From positions 398,166 through 462,165 of the forward strand of contig JADJEV010000002.1 in the NCBI GenBank assembly GCA_016708905.1: a stretch of 64,000 nt of DNA, given 5' to 3'. Of this stretch, positions 9,305 to 17,398 are shown one piece after another (within the stretch, counting starts at the first letter, position 1; every line of letters begins with the position of its first letter). The translations under genes and the position numbers were made by a program. Under the pieces are notes generated by a model. The model was given only the letters and a program-made list of their open reading frames with translations. It searched no databases and was not told the DNA's origin. This stretch comes from Candidatus Methylophosphatis roskildensis. Its GTDB lineage: Bacteria; Pseudomonadota; Gammaproteobacteria; Burkholderiales; Rhodocyclaceae.

Positions 9305-10075
9305 TTACTCGGGATGGGTAGCTTTGGCAAGTCGGCTGGCGGCCTCTTTGAGGCGATAGCTTTTGCCGCGGAACTCGAGCAGGACGCTGCGGTGCAGGAG
9401 GCGGTCGAGGATGGCGGTGGTGAGGGCGGCGTCGCCGAGAAACTTGTGCCAATCCTCGATGATGCGGTTTGAGGTGATGAGCGAGCTGCGTCGCAGCTTG
9501 TAGCGCTTGTGCAGGATCGATTGCAGGGCGTCGGCGGCCTCGGCCGGGAGGTGGCGGGCCAGGAACAAGTCGTCGAGCACCAGCAGGTCGGCGTCGATGA
9601 CGGGCTTGAGCAGCTTGCGCTTGTCGGCGCTCGCGCCCTGAGCGAGATTGGCGAGCAGCTCATCGGCTTCGCCGTAGAGCACGCGCAGCCCCGAGCGCAG
9701 CGCCGAATAGGCGATCGCCTTGGCGATGTGGCTCTTCCCGGTGCCGGGCTGACCGATCAGCAGTGCGCTGTCGCCCTCGGCGATGAACTTCAGGGTATGC
9801 AGCTCGAAGCAGGTGCGCTTGGGGATCTTGGGGTTGTAGCCCCAGTCGAACTCCGCCAGCGAGGCACGCTCCTCGAGCCCGGAGAGCTGGTAGCGGCGCT
9901 CCAGTAGGCGAGACTGGCGCCGGTCCAGCTCATCCTGGAGGAGCGCCGAGAAGGTCTCGAGAAACGACAGGCTGGAAGCCTGGGACTCGATCAGGCGCGT
10001 CTCCAGGGTGGCACGCACGCCCGACAGGCGCAGCTGTTTGAGGGTTTTTTCGATTTCCATCATGCTCATGCTCAT
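9305..10075 (-). CDS. istB: IS21-family helper ATPase IstB
   Basis: 256 residues from ATG 10075 (MSMSMMEIEKTLKQLRLSG), preceded by GGAG. AAA+ ATPase of the IstB/DnaC type: Walker A GQPGTGKSHIAKAIA, Walker B DADLLVLDDLF, sensor region LITSNRIIEDW. The reading frame is open further upstream but that part is shadow coding. It works with IstA in target capture and strand transfer. It is separated from istA by 283 bp of GC-rich structured DNA, unusual because istA and istB normally overlap. Confidence 0.93.
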   Translation of the reverse strand: MSMSMMEIEKTLKQLRLSGVRATLETRLIESQASSLSFLETFSALLQDELDRRQSRLLERRYQLSGLEERASLAEFDWGYNPKIPKRTCFELHTLKFIAEGDSALLIGQPGTGKSHIAKAIAYSALRSGLRVLYGEADELLANLAQGASADKRKLLKPVIDADLLVLDDLFLARHLPAEAADALQSILHKRYKLRRSSLITSNRIIEDWHKFLGDAALTTAILDRLLHRSVLLEFRGKSYRLKEAASRLAKATHPE

Positions 10076-10188
10076 GGCTTGGGGTCTCCTGGACGGTGGG
10101 TAATGGGTGGTATCGGTGCTGGGCGTGCGCGGGCGTTGAGCTTGGACGCCGCGGGTTTGTCGGCGTTGAGCCCGGCGTGGCGGCGGTT

Positions 10189-10241
10189 CCGTCAAGGGCG
10201 GGCGAGGGGCTTTCTCGCCCGGCGCAGCGCACCCTTGACGG
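10189..10241. other. Paired GTCAAGGG / CCCTTGAC arms between istA and istB
   Basis: The istA-istB spacer (10076-10358) contains CCGTCAAGGG at 10189-10198 and its inverse CCCTTGACGG at 10232-10241, enclosing a second stem (GGGCGAG / CTCGCCC). It could fold into a branched hairpin. A similar arrangement occurs at 28612-28678 downstream of another istB. Confidence 0.55.
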
Positions 10242-10358
10242 CGACCGGAGAAATACGCTCCTGGCGGGTTGGCAGGCAGTTCTTTCGCCTGCCGGCCTGC
10301 CTCACGGCGCGGGGGTTTGGGGGCGGCGCCCCCAAGGTGTTGCGAGTGCACCGCGTGC

Positions 10359-11888
10359 TCATGCGCAGTCCTGCGCTTGTGCTTCGCCCAGCGGTGGCTG
10401 CACGCGCTCGGTTGCCTGTGAGGGTGCGGGCGTATCGGGCGCCAACGGCTCCGTGCCGACACTGCGGTTGAAGAACGCGGCATACTCGGCGGGGTCACGG
10501 ATGAGCGCGTGCTGCTGGGTGAGCGGCGAGCCAGCGTCACCCAGGGGCAATTCCGGCTGGGTTCCATCGAGCCGGGCGATGGCCTGAGCGAGCAGTTGCT
10601 CAGCGATCGCGCGCACGGCCTTGTAGGCGTGGATGTGGCGGGCGAGCGCGCTGGCGGCTGCCTGCTCCAGGATGCAGGCCGGATAGCGCGGGTGCAGCCC
10701 CACGATACCCCACATGCTCTTCTGCGCCTCGCGCCCACGTTGCTCGAACAACGCGCGACACAGCGCGTGGGTGTGGGGGCCGATGTGCTCGGCGCGCTTG
10801 AGGATCTGGTGTGTCTGGCGGGAGGGGTTGAACAGGCGCTCGGCATCGGGCAGTTCGACTGCGCCCTTGCGCCTCGCGCGCGTATGGCGGCGGATCAGCG
10901 CCAGCGTGTGCAGGTCGCGGATCTCGATCTCGTGCTCATAGAGGCGGACCAACACCTCGGCGCCGATCGGGGCCGGGCGCGCGGCATACCAGGCGCTGTC
11001 AACCTGAACGGTGGTGTCGTCCTGCACCGTGCGCGTGCCCTCCTCGAAGTAGCGGAAGCCCTCGATAGGCAACGCCTTGAGGTGGGCGCGCTCCTCCTGG
11101 AACATCTCCTCGACCTGGCGCTTGGCCCGGCCGTGAATGCGCTGGGCCGCCCACTTCTCTTCCCAATGCATGAGAAAGGCGTTTTGCGCCTCGATCGATT
11201 CGAAGCGCCGCCCCGCCAGAGCCGTGGCCTGGGTGTGCTGGATCGCGTTTTCCACGGACCCTTTTCGGTTCGGATCACGAACGCGGGCCGGATCGGCCAC
11301 GACCGCGTAATGGGCGAGCATCGCCGCGTACAGGCGGTTCAGTTGCGGCTCGTAGATGTCCGGGCGGATGACGCCCTCTTTCAGGTTATCGAGCACCACG
11401 TACTGGCAGCAACCGCCGAAGTAGCGGAAGGCCTGCTCGTGAAGCCACGCCCACACCTGGCTGCTCGACTTCCACACCACCTGCCGATACGAGCGGCGCG
11501 AGTAGCGAAGCGTCATCACGAACAGCCGCGGTTTGCGATACCGGCCGCTCGGATGAAGCGTGGGCGCGCCCTCGCCGTAGTCGACCTGTGCCTCTTCCCC
11601 GGGCAGGAACTCCAGCCGGTCGAATTGCTCCGGCGCCTGGGTGCGCAGCGCCCGGCAGAAGCGCTTGACGCTGTTGTAGCGGCCCTCGAAGCCAAAGCGA
11701 TCCACCAGATCCTGGTAGATCGCCATGGCGTTGCGACCCAAACGCACCTGCGCCTCGATCCATGCCCGGTGCGGCTCGCAGGCCGAACGCACGTGCGCAG
11801 GTAGCCGCAGCGGGGATGGATCGGGCGCCGGCGCCGGTGGCCAGGGTGGAGGAATTTGAACGGCCAGCCCGGGCGAGCCGGTGGCCAT
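10359..11888 (-). CDS. istA: IS21-family transposase IstA, apparently lacking its N-terminal HTH
   Basis: 509 residues. Integrase core is visible: FLPGEEAQVDYGEGAP (first Asp), YVVLDNLKEGVIRPD (second Asp) and RDPNRKGSVENAIQHTQ (Glu). Family members I recall begin with an HTH of about 50 residues; here the ATG at 11888 opens into a Pro-rich stretch encoded by the terminal-repeat DNA and then joins the conserved region at SACEPHRAW. The HTH may be deleted or the true start may be non-canonical. A stop lies upstream near 11935, so no longer frame is available. Confidence 0.85.
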   Translation of the reverse strand: MATGSPGLAVQIPPPWPPAPAPDPSPLRLPAHVRSACEPHRAWIEAQVRLGRNAMAIYQDLVDRFGFEGRYNSVKRFCRALRTQAPEQFDRLEFLPGEEAQVDYGEGAPTLHPSGRYRKPRLFVMTLRYSRRSYRQVVWKSSSQVWAWLHEQAFRYFGGCCQYVVLDNLKEGVIRPDIYEPQLNRLYAAMLAHYAVVADPARVRDPNRKGSVENAIQHTQATALAGRRFESIEAQNAFLMHWEEKWAAQRIHGRAKRQVEEMFQEERAHLKALPIEGFRYFEEGTRTVQDDTTVQVDSAWYAARPAPIGAEVLVRLYEHEIEIRDLHTLALIRRHTRARRKGAVELPDAERLFNPSRQTHQILKRAEHIGPHTHALCRALFEQRGREAQKSMWGIVGLHPRYPACILEQAAASALARHIHAYKAVRAIAEQLLAQAIARLDGTQPELPLGDAGSPLTQQHALIRDPAEYAAFFNRSVGTEPLAPDTPAPSQATERVQPPLGEAQAQDCA

Positions 11889-12065
11889 GGGGGAATTTGC
11901 CTCGGCTTCGGTCTCCTGGGCAAGCTTGCCTCAGCGCTCATTGGAACTGACCCGTCTTCTGCTCACAGGATTGACCCAGTAACCTGATTTTGGCGGCTGC
12001 AAATTGGTCCGTAGCGGCTGATTGGTTGAAGCTCGCTGGATGGTTCCCTCCGATGAGGTCCGTCC

Positions 12066-12491
12066 ATGGAGAGCAAACAGTGCGCTGGCTGCGGCAAGTC
12101 ATTCCATCCCCGCCCGCAAAGACCCGATCAGCGCTTCTGTCCGCAACCGGCCTGCCAACGCGCGCGTAAGCGCCAGTGGCAGCAACAACGCCGCCAGCGC
12201 GACCCCGACTACCGGGAGAACGAAGCGCGCGGCGGGCGGTTATGGCGGCAGTGCCATCCTGACTACTGGCGGGCGTACCGCCAGGCGCACCCCGACTACC
12301 AGGAACGCAATCGGGCGCAGCAGTCCGAGCGTGACCTTAGGCGGGCCACACGTCTTCTTGCAAATGGGGACGTGTCAGTGCGGGATCCGCTTGTTCCTTC
12401 AGGTACTTACGTACTGAGTCCGGTGGTACCGGGCAATCTTGCAAATGGGGACGTGTGGACGGTAGAAATCCGCGTGGTTTCAATGGAGTAA
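12066..12491 (+). CDS. Small zinc-finger protein of an IS21-like/ParB transposon
   Basis: 141 residues from an ATG in CCATGGAGAGC. It has four Cys in the order C-x2-C then C-x4-C (QCAGCGKSFHP, then RFCPQPAC), followed by Arg/Gln-rich DNA-binding-like sequence with a repeated HPDYxxxYRxxHPDY pattern. A related gene with the same Cys spacing is at 26454-27070 beside another IstA gene, so this looks like an accessory gene of the transposon family. Its 3' part overlaps the first two iterated TCTTGCAAATG sites, so the last 40 residues may not be conserved coding. Confidence 0.6.
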   Translation: MESKQCAGCGKSFHPRPQRPDQRFCPQPACQRARKRQWQQQRRQRDPDYRENEARGGRLWRQCHPDYWRAYRQAHPDYQERNRAQQSERDLRRATRLLANGDVSVRDPLVPSGTYVLSPVVPGNLANGDVWTVEIRVVSME

Positions 12492-12526
12492 CCTCCAAGA
12501 GCGGGTTCTTGCAAATGAGGACCTCA
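12356..12526 (+). repeat. Three direct iterated sites upstream of the ParB-transposase gene
   Basis: TCTTGCAAATGGGGACGTGT at 12356-12375 recurs exactly at 12437-12456 and with changes (TCTTGCAAATGAGGACCTCA) at 12507-12526. Spacing is 81 and 70 bp and all three have the same orientation. They end just before the next start codon, so they may be binding sites for the transposon's own ParB/HTH protein or multiple terminal repeats of the element. Similar TCTTGTAACG sites occur near 26630-26730 in the related element. Confidence 0.75.
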
Positions 12527-12562
12527 TAGGTTTCCGAGCTCCGGGCGAGTAAGTTCGCGCCC

Positions 12563-14449
12563 ATGGACACCGCGACGGGTACGACCCGGGAAGTCGATCT
12601 GCATCGTCTGGATCTGCGTTTTGCCGAAGCGCGGCTACTGGAGCCGCGGGCGGTGGAGGCGCTGGCCCGCTCCATCGAGCAGAACGGTCAACGCATTGCG
12701 TGCATCGCGGTGCCCGAGGACGGTAACCGGCTGATTCTGGTCGACGGCTATCGTCGCATCCTGGCATTGCGCCGGCTCGGGCGCGATACCGCGAGCGTGG
12801 AGGCCTGGGCGTGTGATCTCGCCCAGGCCTTGCTGACGGTCCTGGCGCGCGCCAACGCGCGGCCTTTTGCGGCCCTGGAAGAAGCGCTCCTGCTGCGCGA
12901 ACTGGTCCACGGCCAGGGGCTCTCCGAGCGCGAGGTCGCTCGGCGCAGTGGCCGCGATGTCAGTTGGGTCAGCCGGCGCCTGCAACTCATCTGCGCGCTG
13001 CCCGAGGTGCTGCTCACAGCGGTGCGCAAGGGCGATCTCTCCACCTGGGCTGCGACGCGCGTGCTGGCCCCGTTGGCGCGCGCCAACGCCGAGCATGCTG
13101 CACAACTACTCGGTGCGCTGGCATCGACACCGCTGAGCACGCGCGAACTTCATACCTGGTTCCGGCACTACCAGGGCGCCTCGCGTGCGGCCCGGGCGCG
13201 CATGGTCGAGCACCCACGATTGTTCATCGAGGCGGTGCAAGCGCGTGATGAGCAGCGCGCCGATGCGCGCCTGCGCGAGGGCCCCGAAGGGCAGTGCGCG
13301 GCCGATGTCCGGCAACTGCTCGCACTGATCAAACGGCTGCGCCAGTGTTTGCCGACGCTCAGTACGCTGGCACAACCCGAACCCGTGCTGAGCGCGCTGA
13401 CACGCCTGCGCACGGCACTCGATGCTCTGCAGTCCGACCTTGCGAGGAGCTTTGACCATGACCCCAGCCCGATCCGAGATGCGGCCCGCACCCTGCAAAC
13501 CCAAGGCCTGAGCCTGCGCGAAATCAGCCGAGCACTGAAGCTCTCGCGTAACACCGTTCGCCGGATACTGCGCGCACCGTTGCAGGCGGGCGACGAACCG
13601 GCCGAGCACGGCCTCACCTTGAGCTATCTGCAATCGGCCTTCGAGCGCGCTCAGGGCAACGTGGTGCGGGTTCAGCAACTGCTTGCCGCCGAGTACGATC
13701 TGATCCTCTCCTACAGCACGCTGACGCGCTGGGTCCGCGAGGCGGGGCTGCGCGCACCGCCTGCGCGTGCCGGCGAATACAACTTTGGTCCGGGCGAGGA
13801 GATGCAGCACGACACCTCGGCGCACCGCGTGCGCCTGGCCGAGAAGAACGTCACCGCCCAGTGTGCCGGTCTCGTGCTGGCTTACTCGCGCCGGCTCTTC
13901 ATTCAGTATTACCCGCGCTACAGCCGCTTCGAGGCCAAGCAGTTCCTGCTCGAGGCCGCGTGCTTCATGCAGGGGAGCTGCCCGATCTGCCTGATCGACA
14001 ACACCAGCGTGATGCTCGCCTGCGGTGCCGGTGAGAACGCCGTCATGGCTCCCGAGATGGCGGCTTTCGCCCGCACGCTGGGCTTCGAATTCCGTGCCCA
14101 CCGGGTGGGCAATCCGGATCGCAAGGGACGCATCGAGAGAAACTTCTTTTTCGTCCAGACCAACTTCCTGCCCGGGCGCAGTTTCACCGACTTCGACGAT
14201 CTGAACCGCCAAGCGCTCGCCTGGTGCAAGGAGGTGGCCAATGCCAACCCCAAGCGCGTTCTCGGGATGTCGCCCGAGGCGGCCTACGTGATCGAGAAGC
14301 CGTACCTGCAATCGCTGCCCAGCGCGCTGCCACCGATCTATGAGGTCCTCGATCGGGTGGTGGACCTGAACGGCTATGTCTTGTCCGCGCCGGCTCGAAA
14401 CTGGTCCGAATCTGACGACTTGGAAGCGGAGCGGAAACTGGGGTGTTGA
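12563..14449 (+). CDS. ParB-like N-terminal domain fused to IS21/IstA-type transposase
   Basis: One 628-residue frame. Residues about 10-100 resemble a ParB-N fold (LILVDGYRRILALRRLG), 110-145 a ParB-type HTH (LSEREVARRSGRDVSWVSRR), 315-335 a second HTH (LREISRALKLSRNTVRRIL), and 390-590 an integrase core with Asp in GPGEEMQHDTSAH, Asp in CLIDNTSVM and Glu in NPDRKGRIERNF. The C-terminus diverges after LNGYVLSAP, where IstA relatives continue into NRYSVPERLLG; an IS21 terminus begins here, so the last 100 or more residues are lost. No cognate istB follows. Confidence 0.85.
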   Translation: MDTATGTTREVDLHRLDLRFAEARLLEPRAVEALARSIEQNGQRIACIAVPEDGNRLILVDGYRRILALRRLGRDTASVEAWACDLAQALLTVLARANARPFAALEEALLLRELVHGQGLSEREVARRSGRDVSWVSRRLQLICALPEVLLTAVRKGDLSTWAATRVLAPLARANAEHAAQLLGALASTPLSTRELHTWFRHYQGASRAARARMVEHPRLFIEAVQARDEQRADARLREGPEGQCAADVRQLLALIKRLRQCLPTLSTLAQPEPVLSALTRLRTALDALQSDLARSFDHDPSPIRDAARTLQTQGLSLREISRALKLSRNTVRRILRAPLQAGDEPAEHGLTLSYLQSAFERAQGNVVRVQQLLAAEYDLILSYSTLTRWVREAGLRAPPARAGEYNFGPGEEMQHDTSAHRVRLAEKNVTAQCAGLVLAYSRRLFIQYYPRYSRFEAKQFLLEAACFMQGSCPICLIDNTSVMLACGAGENAVMAPEMAAFARTLGFEFRAHRVGNPDRKGRIERNFFFVQTNFLPGRSFTDFDDLNRQALAWCKEVANANPKRVLGMSPEAAYVIEKPYLQSLPSALPPIYEVLDRVVDLNGYVLSAPARNWSESDDLEAERKLGC

Positions 14450-14535
14450 AGCGGCCCGAGGGGAGACTCGCCGGAGCAAGCGAAAGCGGCCGGCCCTGCG
14501 ATGCAGGAAGCCGGCGGTTTATGGTGAAGGTCGGA

Positions 14536-15288
14536 TCAGGAATCGGACTGATCGCGCATGCGGTAGCTACGGCCCTCAATGACGATGGACTCGGCGTGAT
14601 GAAGCAAGCGGTCGAGCAAAGCCGAAGTCAGCGTGCTGTCGTTGTTGAAGATCTCCGGCCAGTTCTTGAACGCCCGATTCGTAGTAATGATCGTCGAACC
14701 GCGCTCGTAGCGTTGGCTGATCACCTGGAACAGCGCATCGGCGCCGAACTTGTCGATCGGCAAGTACCCCAGTTCATCGACGACGAGTAACGAAGGCTTG
14801 AGCAGGCGTGCCATCTCGCGCTTGATGCCGCCGGTAGCCTGGGCGGCGGCCAGCGTATTGACGATATCGACTGCGCTGGTAAACAGGGCCGTCCTGCCCT
14901 TGAGGCAAGCGGTATGCGCCAGGGCAATCGCCAGATGCGTCTTGCCGACACCGACGCCTCCGAGCAGGATCAGATTGCCGTGTTGGGGGAGGAAGTCCAG
15001 GCGAAACACCTGCTGGAGCTGCGCCCGATTGATCCTCTTCGGCCAACTCCAATCGAAGCCATCGAGCGTCTTGATCCCGGGCAGGCGCGCCGCCTTCAGC
15101 CGGCGCTCGATCAAGGCGGCATCACGACGGGCCACCTCACCGTCGACCAGGTGCTCGAGCAGTCGGCCATGCGACCAGGATTCGCGCCCCGCCTGCGCCA
15201 TCAAGGCGCTGTGGTGGTCGGCGAAATACGGCAACTGCAAGCGCTTCAGATTCGTCTGCAATAGAGCCTCAGTCATTCCCATTGTCAT
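14536..15288 (-). CDS. istB: IS21-family helper ATPase IstB
   Basis: 250 residues, AAA+ ATPase with Walker A LLGGVGVGKTHLAIALA and Walker B PSLLVVDELGYLPIDKFG, plus the sensor TIITTNRAFKNWPEIF. Start ATG 15288 overlaps the istA stop by 20 bp, the usual istA-istB coupling. It differs in sequence from the IstB at 9305-10075, so the two came from different elements. The C-terminal end is complete in the family sense (SIVIEGRSYRMRDQ). Confidence 0.93.
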   Translation of the reverse strand: MTMGMTEALLQTNLKRLQLPYFADHHSALMAQAGRESWSHGRLLEHLVDGEVARRDAALIERRLKAARLPGIKTLDGFDWSWPKRINRAQLQQVFRLDFLPQHGNLILLGGVGVGKTHLAIALAHTACLKGRTALFTSAVDIVNTLAAAQATGGIKREMARLLKPSLLVVDELGYLPIDKFGADALFQVISQRYERGSTIITTNRAFKNWPEIFNNDSTLTSALLDRLLHHAESIVIEGRSYRMRDQSDS

Positions 15289-16110
15289 CTCCTGTTAAGT
15301 TTGCATAAGCCGACAAATCGGCCGGCGGTAACTCCAGATCCAGCGCATCCTGACGGCGCATCAGCAGCAGCGGGCTCGCCTCGGGCAATTTGCGCTCGCG
15401 CGCCTCGATCAAATGCGCGATGTACTCGCTGCTGAACGCCTCGAAGGCCAATGCATCAGTCATCGCCCGCAGTACCGGATCGTCGCCATGGATCTCGGCC
15501 AGCGCCACGATCTTGCGGACATGCGAAATGGCATTGCCGCGGCGCTCCAGCAGACCGGCGTGGTACTTCGCCGCCAGCGGCGACAGGGCAAGGAAGCGCT
15601 TGAGCACGTGGGCGTCGCGCGCATGGCGACGCTGTGCCAGCAGCGCCTTCGGATGATCCGGATCCTCGATGTCGCGGTGCCGCTCGAATGAGCGGCCATG
15701 GCGTGCGATCAATTCCTCGCCGTGATACACGCAGAGTCGGTCCGGATAAACCTTCACGGTCACTTGGCTGCCGGCAAAGCGCGCCGGTACCGAATAACGG
15801 TTGCCCTCGAAGCTCACCCGGAATTGCCGGTTGGCGCGCAGCGTCAGCACCCGGCCGACATCGAAGGGGCGGGGATTGACCGCCTGCAAATGGGCTTGCT
15901 CCTCCCTCCACAGATCGACTGGCCGGCGATGGGTTTCCCGGTGCAAGCGGACATTGGCCACCGACTCCAGCCAGAGGCGCAGTGCCGGATTGAGCGCGGC
16001 AAACTCCGGCAGATCCAGGCCGGCAAGGAAGTTGCCCTTGACGTAGCCGACACCGCGCTCGACCCGGCCCTTCTCGTAAGTCCCCAACTGACGGTTGTAC
16101 GCAATGTCAG
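15269..16110 (-). pseudogene. istA: IstA C-terminal fragment
   Basis: The conserved C-terminal third to half of an IS21 transposase: LGTYEKGRVERGVGYVKGNF (containing the catalytic Glu), NRYSVPARFAGSQVTVKVYP and a long helical tail. The upstream catalytic Asp residues and HTH are missing; the frame is open a few codons above the apparent start (reads AYNRQ) and then ends at a junction near 16110. Confidence 0.85.
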
Positions 16111-16389
16111 AGAACCCTTGTTGAGATCACGCACGCATTTCATCCCAGGCGTGGCGAGCGGATTACGGCCGCCACGCGCAAGAAGACGTGGGGTGATGAC
16201 CGGATCATGTACTACGACGCGCGGGGACAGCTGGTCTCAGTGCTGACGTCGTGGACGAGTCTGCACGAGCTCGATTCGTTCATGGCGGCGTCGGCGGGGC
16301 GCAGTTGGCTGCGCGTCGATGATCTGCTGCGGCTGAGCGCGCTGATCGCCGCGCTGAAGGTTCGCGACGAAGAAGGCGGTGTCAAATGA
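16105..16389 (+). pseudogene. DUF5372-like protein, 5' end missing
   Basis: The frame ending at 16389 reads VEITHAFHPRRGERI, then KKTWGDDRIMYYDARGQL and FMAASAGRSWLRVDDLL. It resembles a small family often found next to serine-recombinase operons (DUF5372, by recall). No start codon remains because the IS21 remnant abuts it; only a few N-terminal residues seem lost. An ATG at 16207 could give a 60-residue product. The following gene starts downstream of its own promoter. Confidence 0.55.
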
Positions 16390-16575
16390 ATTCCGCCGCA
16401 TACGTCATTTTAATTATGCCGCTCATGATCTTGTCAGTGAACACACCAATGGTGACGGTGATCGACTTCGTGGCTTGCTGGTTGGGCAGGTTGGCCGGAG
16501 TGACGGAGGTAGAAAGTGGGGGGCTAGTGATGTTTGCTTGGCTTATTCAAAGGTCTACCTCGCAAAAAATTACCC

Positions 16576-16603
16576 TTGACATCCAACAATGGCGGCATAT
16601 ATT
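16576..16603 (+). promoter_or_regulatory. Sigma70-type promoter of the recombinase operon
   Basis: TTGACA at 16576-16581 and TATATT at 16598-16603 with a 16-bp spacer, in an AT-rich patch that stands out from the GC-rich surroundings. Initiation would fall near 16610, 25 bp before the GTG chosen for the HTH gene. It is the best -35/-10 match I noticed in the accessory region. Confidence 0.65.
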
Positions 16604-16634
16604 ACAATACATACAAACGGCCACTGTAACCACT

Positions 16635-17093
16635 GTGATCAGGACCAAGAGAAGCGCCAAGGCTGAGCGGCTAAAGCAGAACGAGTCGCTCAACTTGCAC
16701 CCCGACCGGGTGAGCGCGCCACACTTTCGCAACAGTGTCTTCTTCGACGCGCTGGACCTCGTCCAGGTGAAGTACGAGATGCTTCGCCAGGTCAGCCACG
16801 AGGGCACGCCCAAGGCGCAGGCGGCGGCCATGTACGGAATGTCGCGACCGACCTTGTACCAGGCGATGAACGCGTTCGACCGCGACGGCGTAGCCGGGCT
16901 TTTGCCGCAACGGCGCGGCCCCAAGGGTGCGCACAAGCTCACCGACGAGGTCATGGTCTTTATTGCCGGGCGTCAGGCCGAGGATCCCACGCTACACGCC
17001 CGAGCGCTCGCCAAGGCCCTACGCGATGAGAAGCACATCGCGGTGCATCCACGCAGCATCGAACGTGCGTTGGAGCGGAAAAAAAAACGCTGA
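16635..17093 (+). CDS. Helix-turn-helix protein of a serine-recombinase operon
   Basis: 152 residues from a GTG just downstream of the promoter; the frame is open back to 16386 but lies before the promoter there. It contains VQVKYEMLRQVSHEG, an HTH (KAQAAAMYGMSRPTLYQAMN) and GVAGLLPQRRGPKGAHKLT, as in short HTH proteins preceding large serine recombinases. There is no clear Shine-Dalgarno. It probably regulates or assists the recombinase; its exact role is unknown. Confidence 0.7.
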   Translation: MIRTKRSAKAERLKQNESLNLHPDRVSAPHFRNSVFFDALDLVQVKYEMLRQVSHEGTPKAQAAAMYGMSRPTLYQAMNAFDRDGVAGLLPQRRGPKGAHKLTDEVMVFIAGRQAEDPTLHARALAKALRDEKHIAVHPRSIERALERKKKR

Positions 17094-17134
17094 GCCTCGA
17101 AGCGCGCTCAGACACCACGACCAAAGGCAAGATC

Positions 17135-17398
17135 GTGCCGGCAGGAATCGAAGCCTACGAGCAACTGCGCACTGCTGTGCTGCTCGGCCAAGCTCGTCCA
17201 GAGGGGCTTGCTGCCGTGGCTTATCACGGCTTGCTCGGTGGCATGAAGCTCATCGGCGCAGCCGGCACACCCGTAGTGGGCGTGAGCTCAGGTGCGCCCG
17301 CCGTCACGCCCGCCGCCTCGCCGAGCGACCCCGCTCTGTTGCGGCTGCTGGCCGACATGGTCTTGCGCTACACACAGGAGCCTACCCATGTACTCTGA
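17135..17398 (+). CDS. Small protein between HTH gene and serine recombinase
   Basis: 87 residues from a GTG (PAGIEAYEQLRTAVLLGQAR, YHGLLGGMKLIG). No domain recognised; an equivalent small gene sits in this position in similar operons by recall. Its TGA (17396-17398) is followed in the same frame by the recombinase sequence, so the two are separated by one stop codon only. Confidence 0.6.
   Translation: MPAGIEAYEQLRTAVLLGQARPEGLAAVAYHGLLGGMKLIGAAGTPVVGVSSGAPAVTPAASPSDPALLRLLADMVLRYTQEPTHVL

Larger units (their letters stand above)
9229..11905 (-). mobile_element. IS21-family element 1 (istA-istB)
   Basis: Both ends carry related sequences in opposite orientation: ATTCCTCCACC followed by TGGCC at 9241-9260, and its inverse at 11838-11862. 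Each is accompanied by a second, shorter copy (AAAATCCCCC near 9268; GGGGGAATTTG near 11889). Multiple terminal repeats are a known IS21 trait. Outer limits are estimates; no target duplication was found because both flanks are other insertion sequences. Confidence 0.75.
14395..16110 (-). mobile_element. IS21-family element 3, 5'-truncated (istA' - istB)
   Basis: Contains istB and the C-terminal part of istA on the minus strand. Its istB-side end cuts the ParB-transposase gene near 14395. Its istA side stops near 16110 where a DUF5372 fragment starts. The remaining istA has no catalytic Asp residues, so the unit cannot move by itself. Limits are approximate. Confidence 0.75.

Noticed and set aside
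8361..9452. 363-residue minus-strand frame
   Set aside because: Antisense to the ISL3 transposase and spans an element boundary; no protein features.
10509..11804. 431-residue plus-strand frame
   Set aside because: Exact antisense of istA; codon pattern and composition are those of a shadow.
13106..14479. 457-residue minus-strand frame
   Set aside because: Antisense to the ParB-transposase gene with no recognisable motif.
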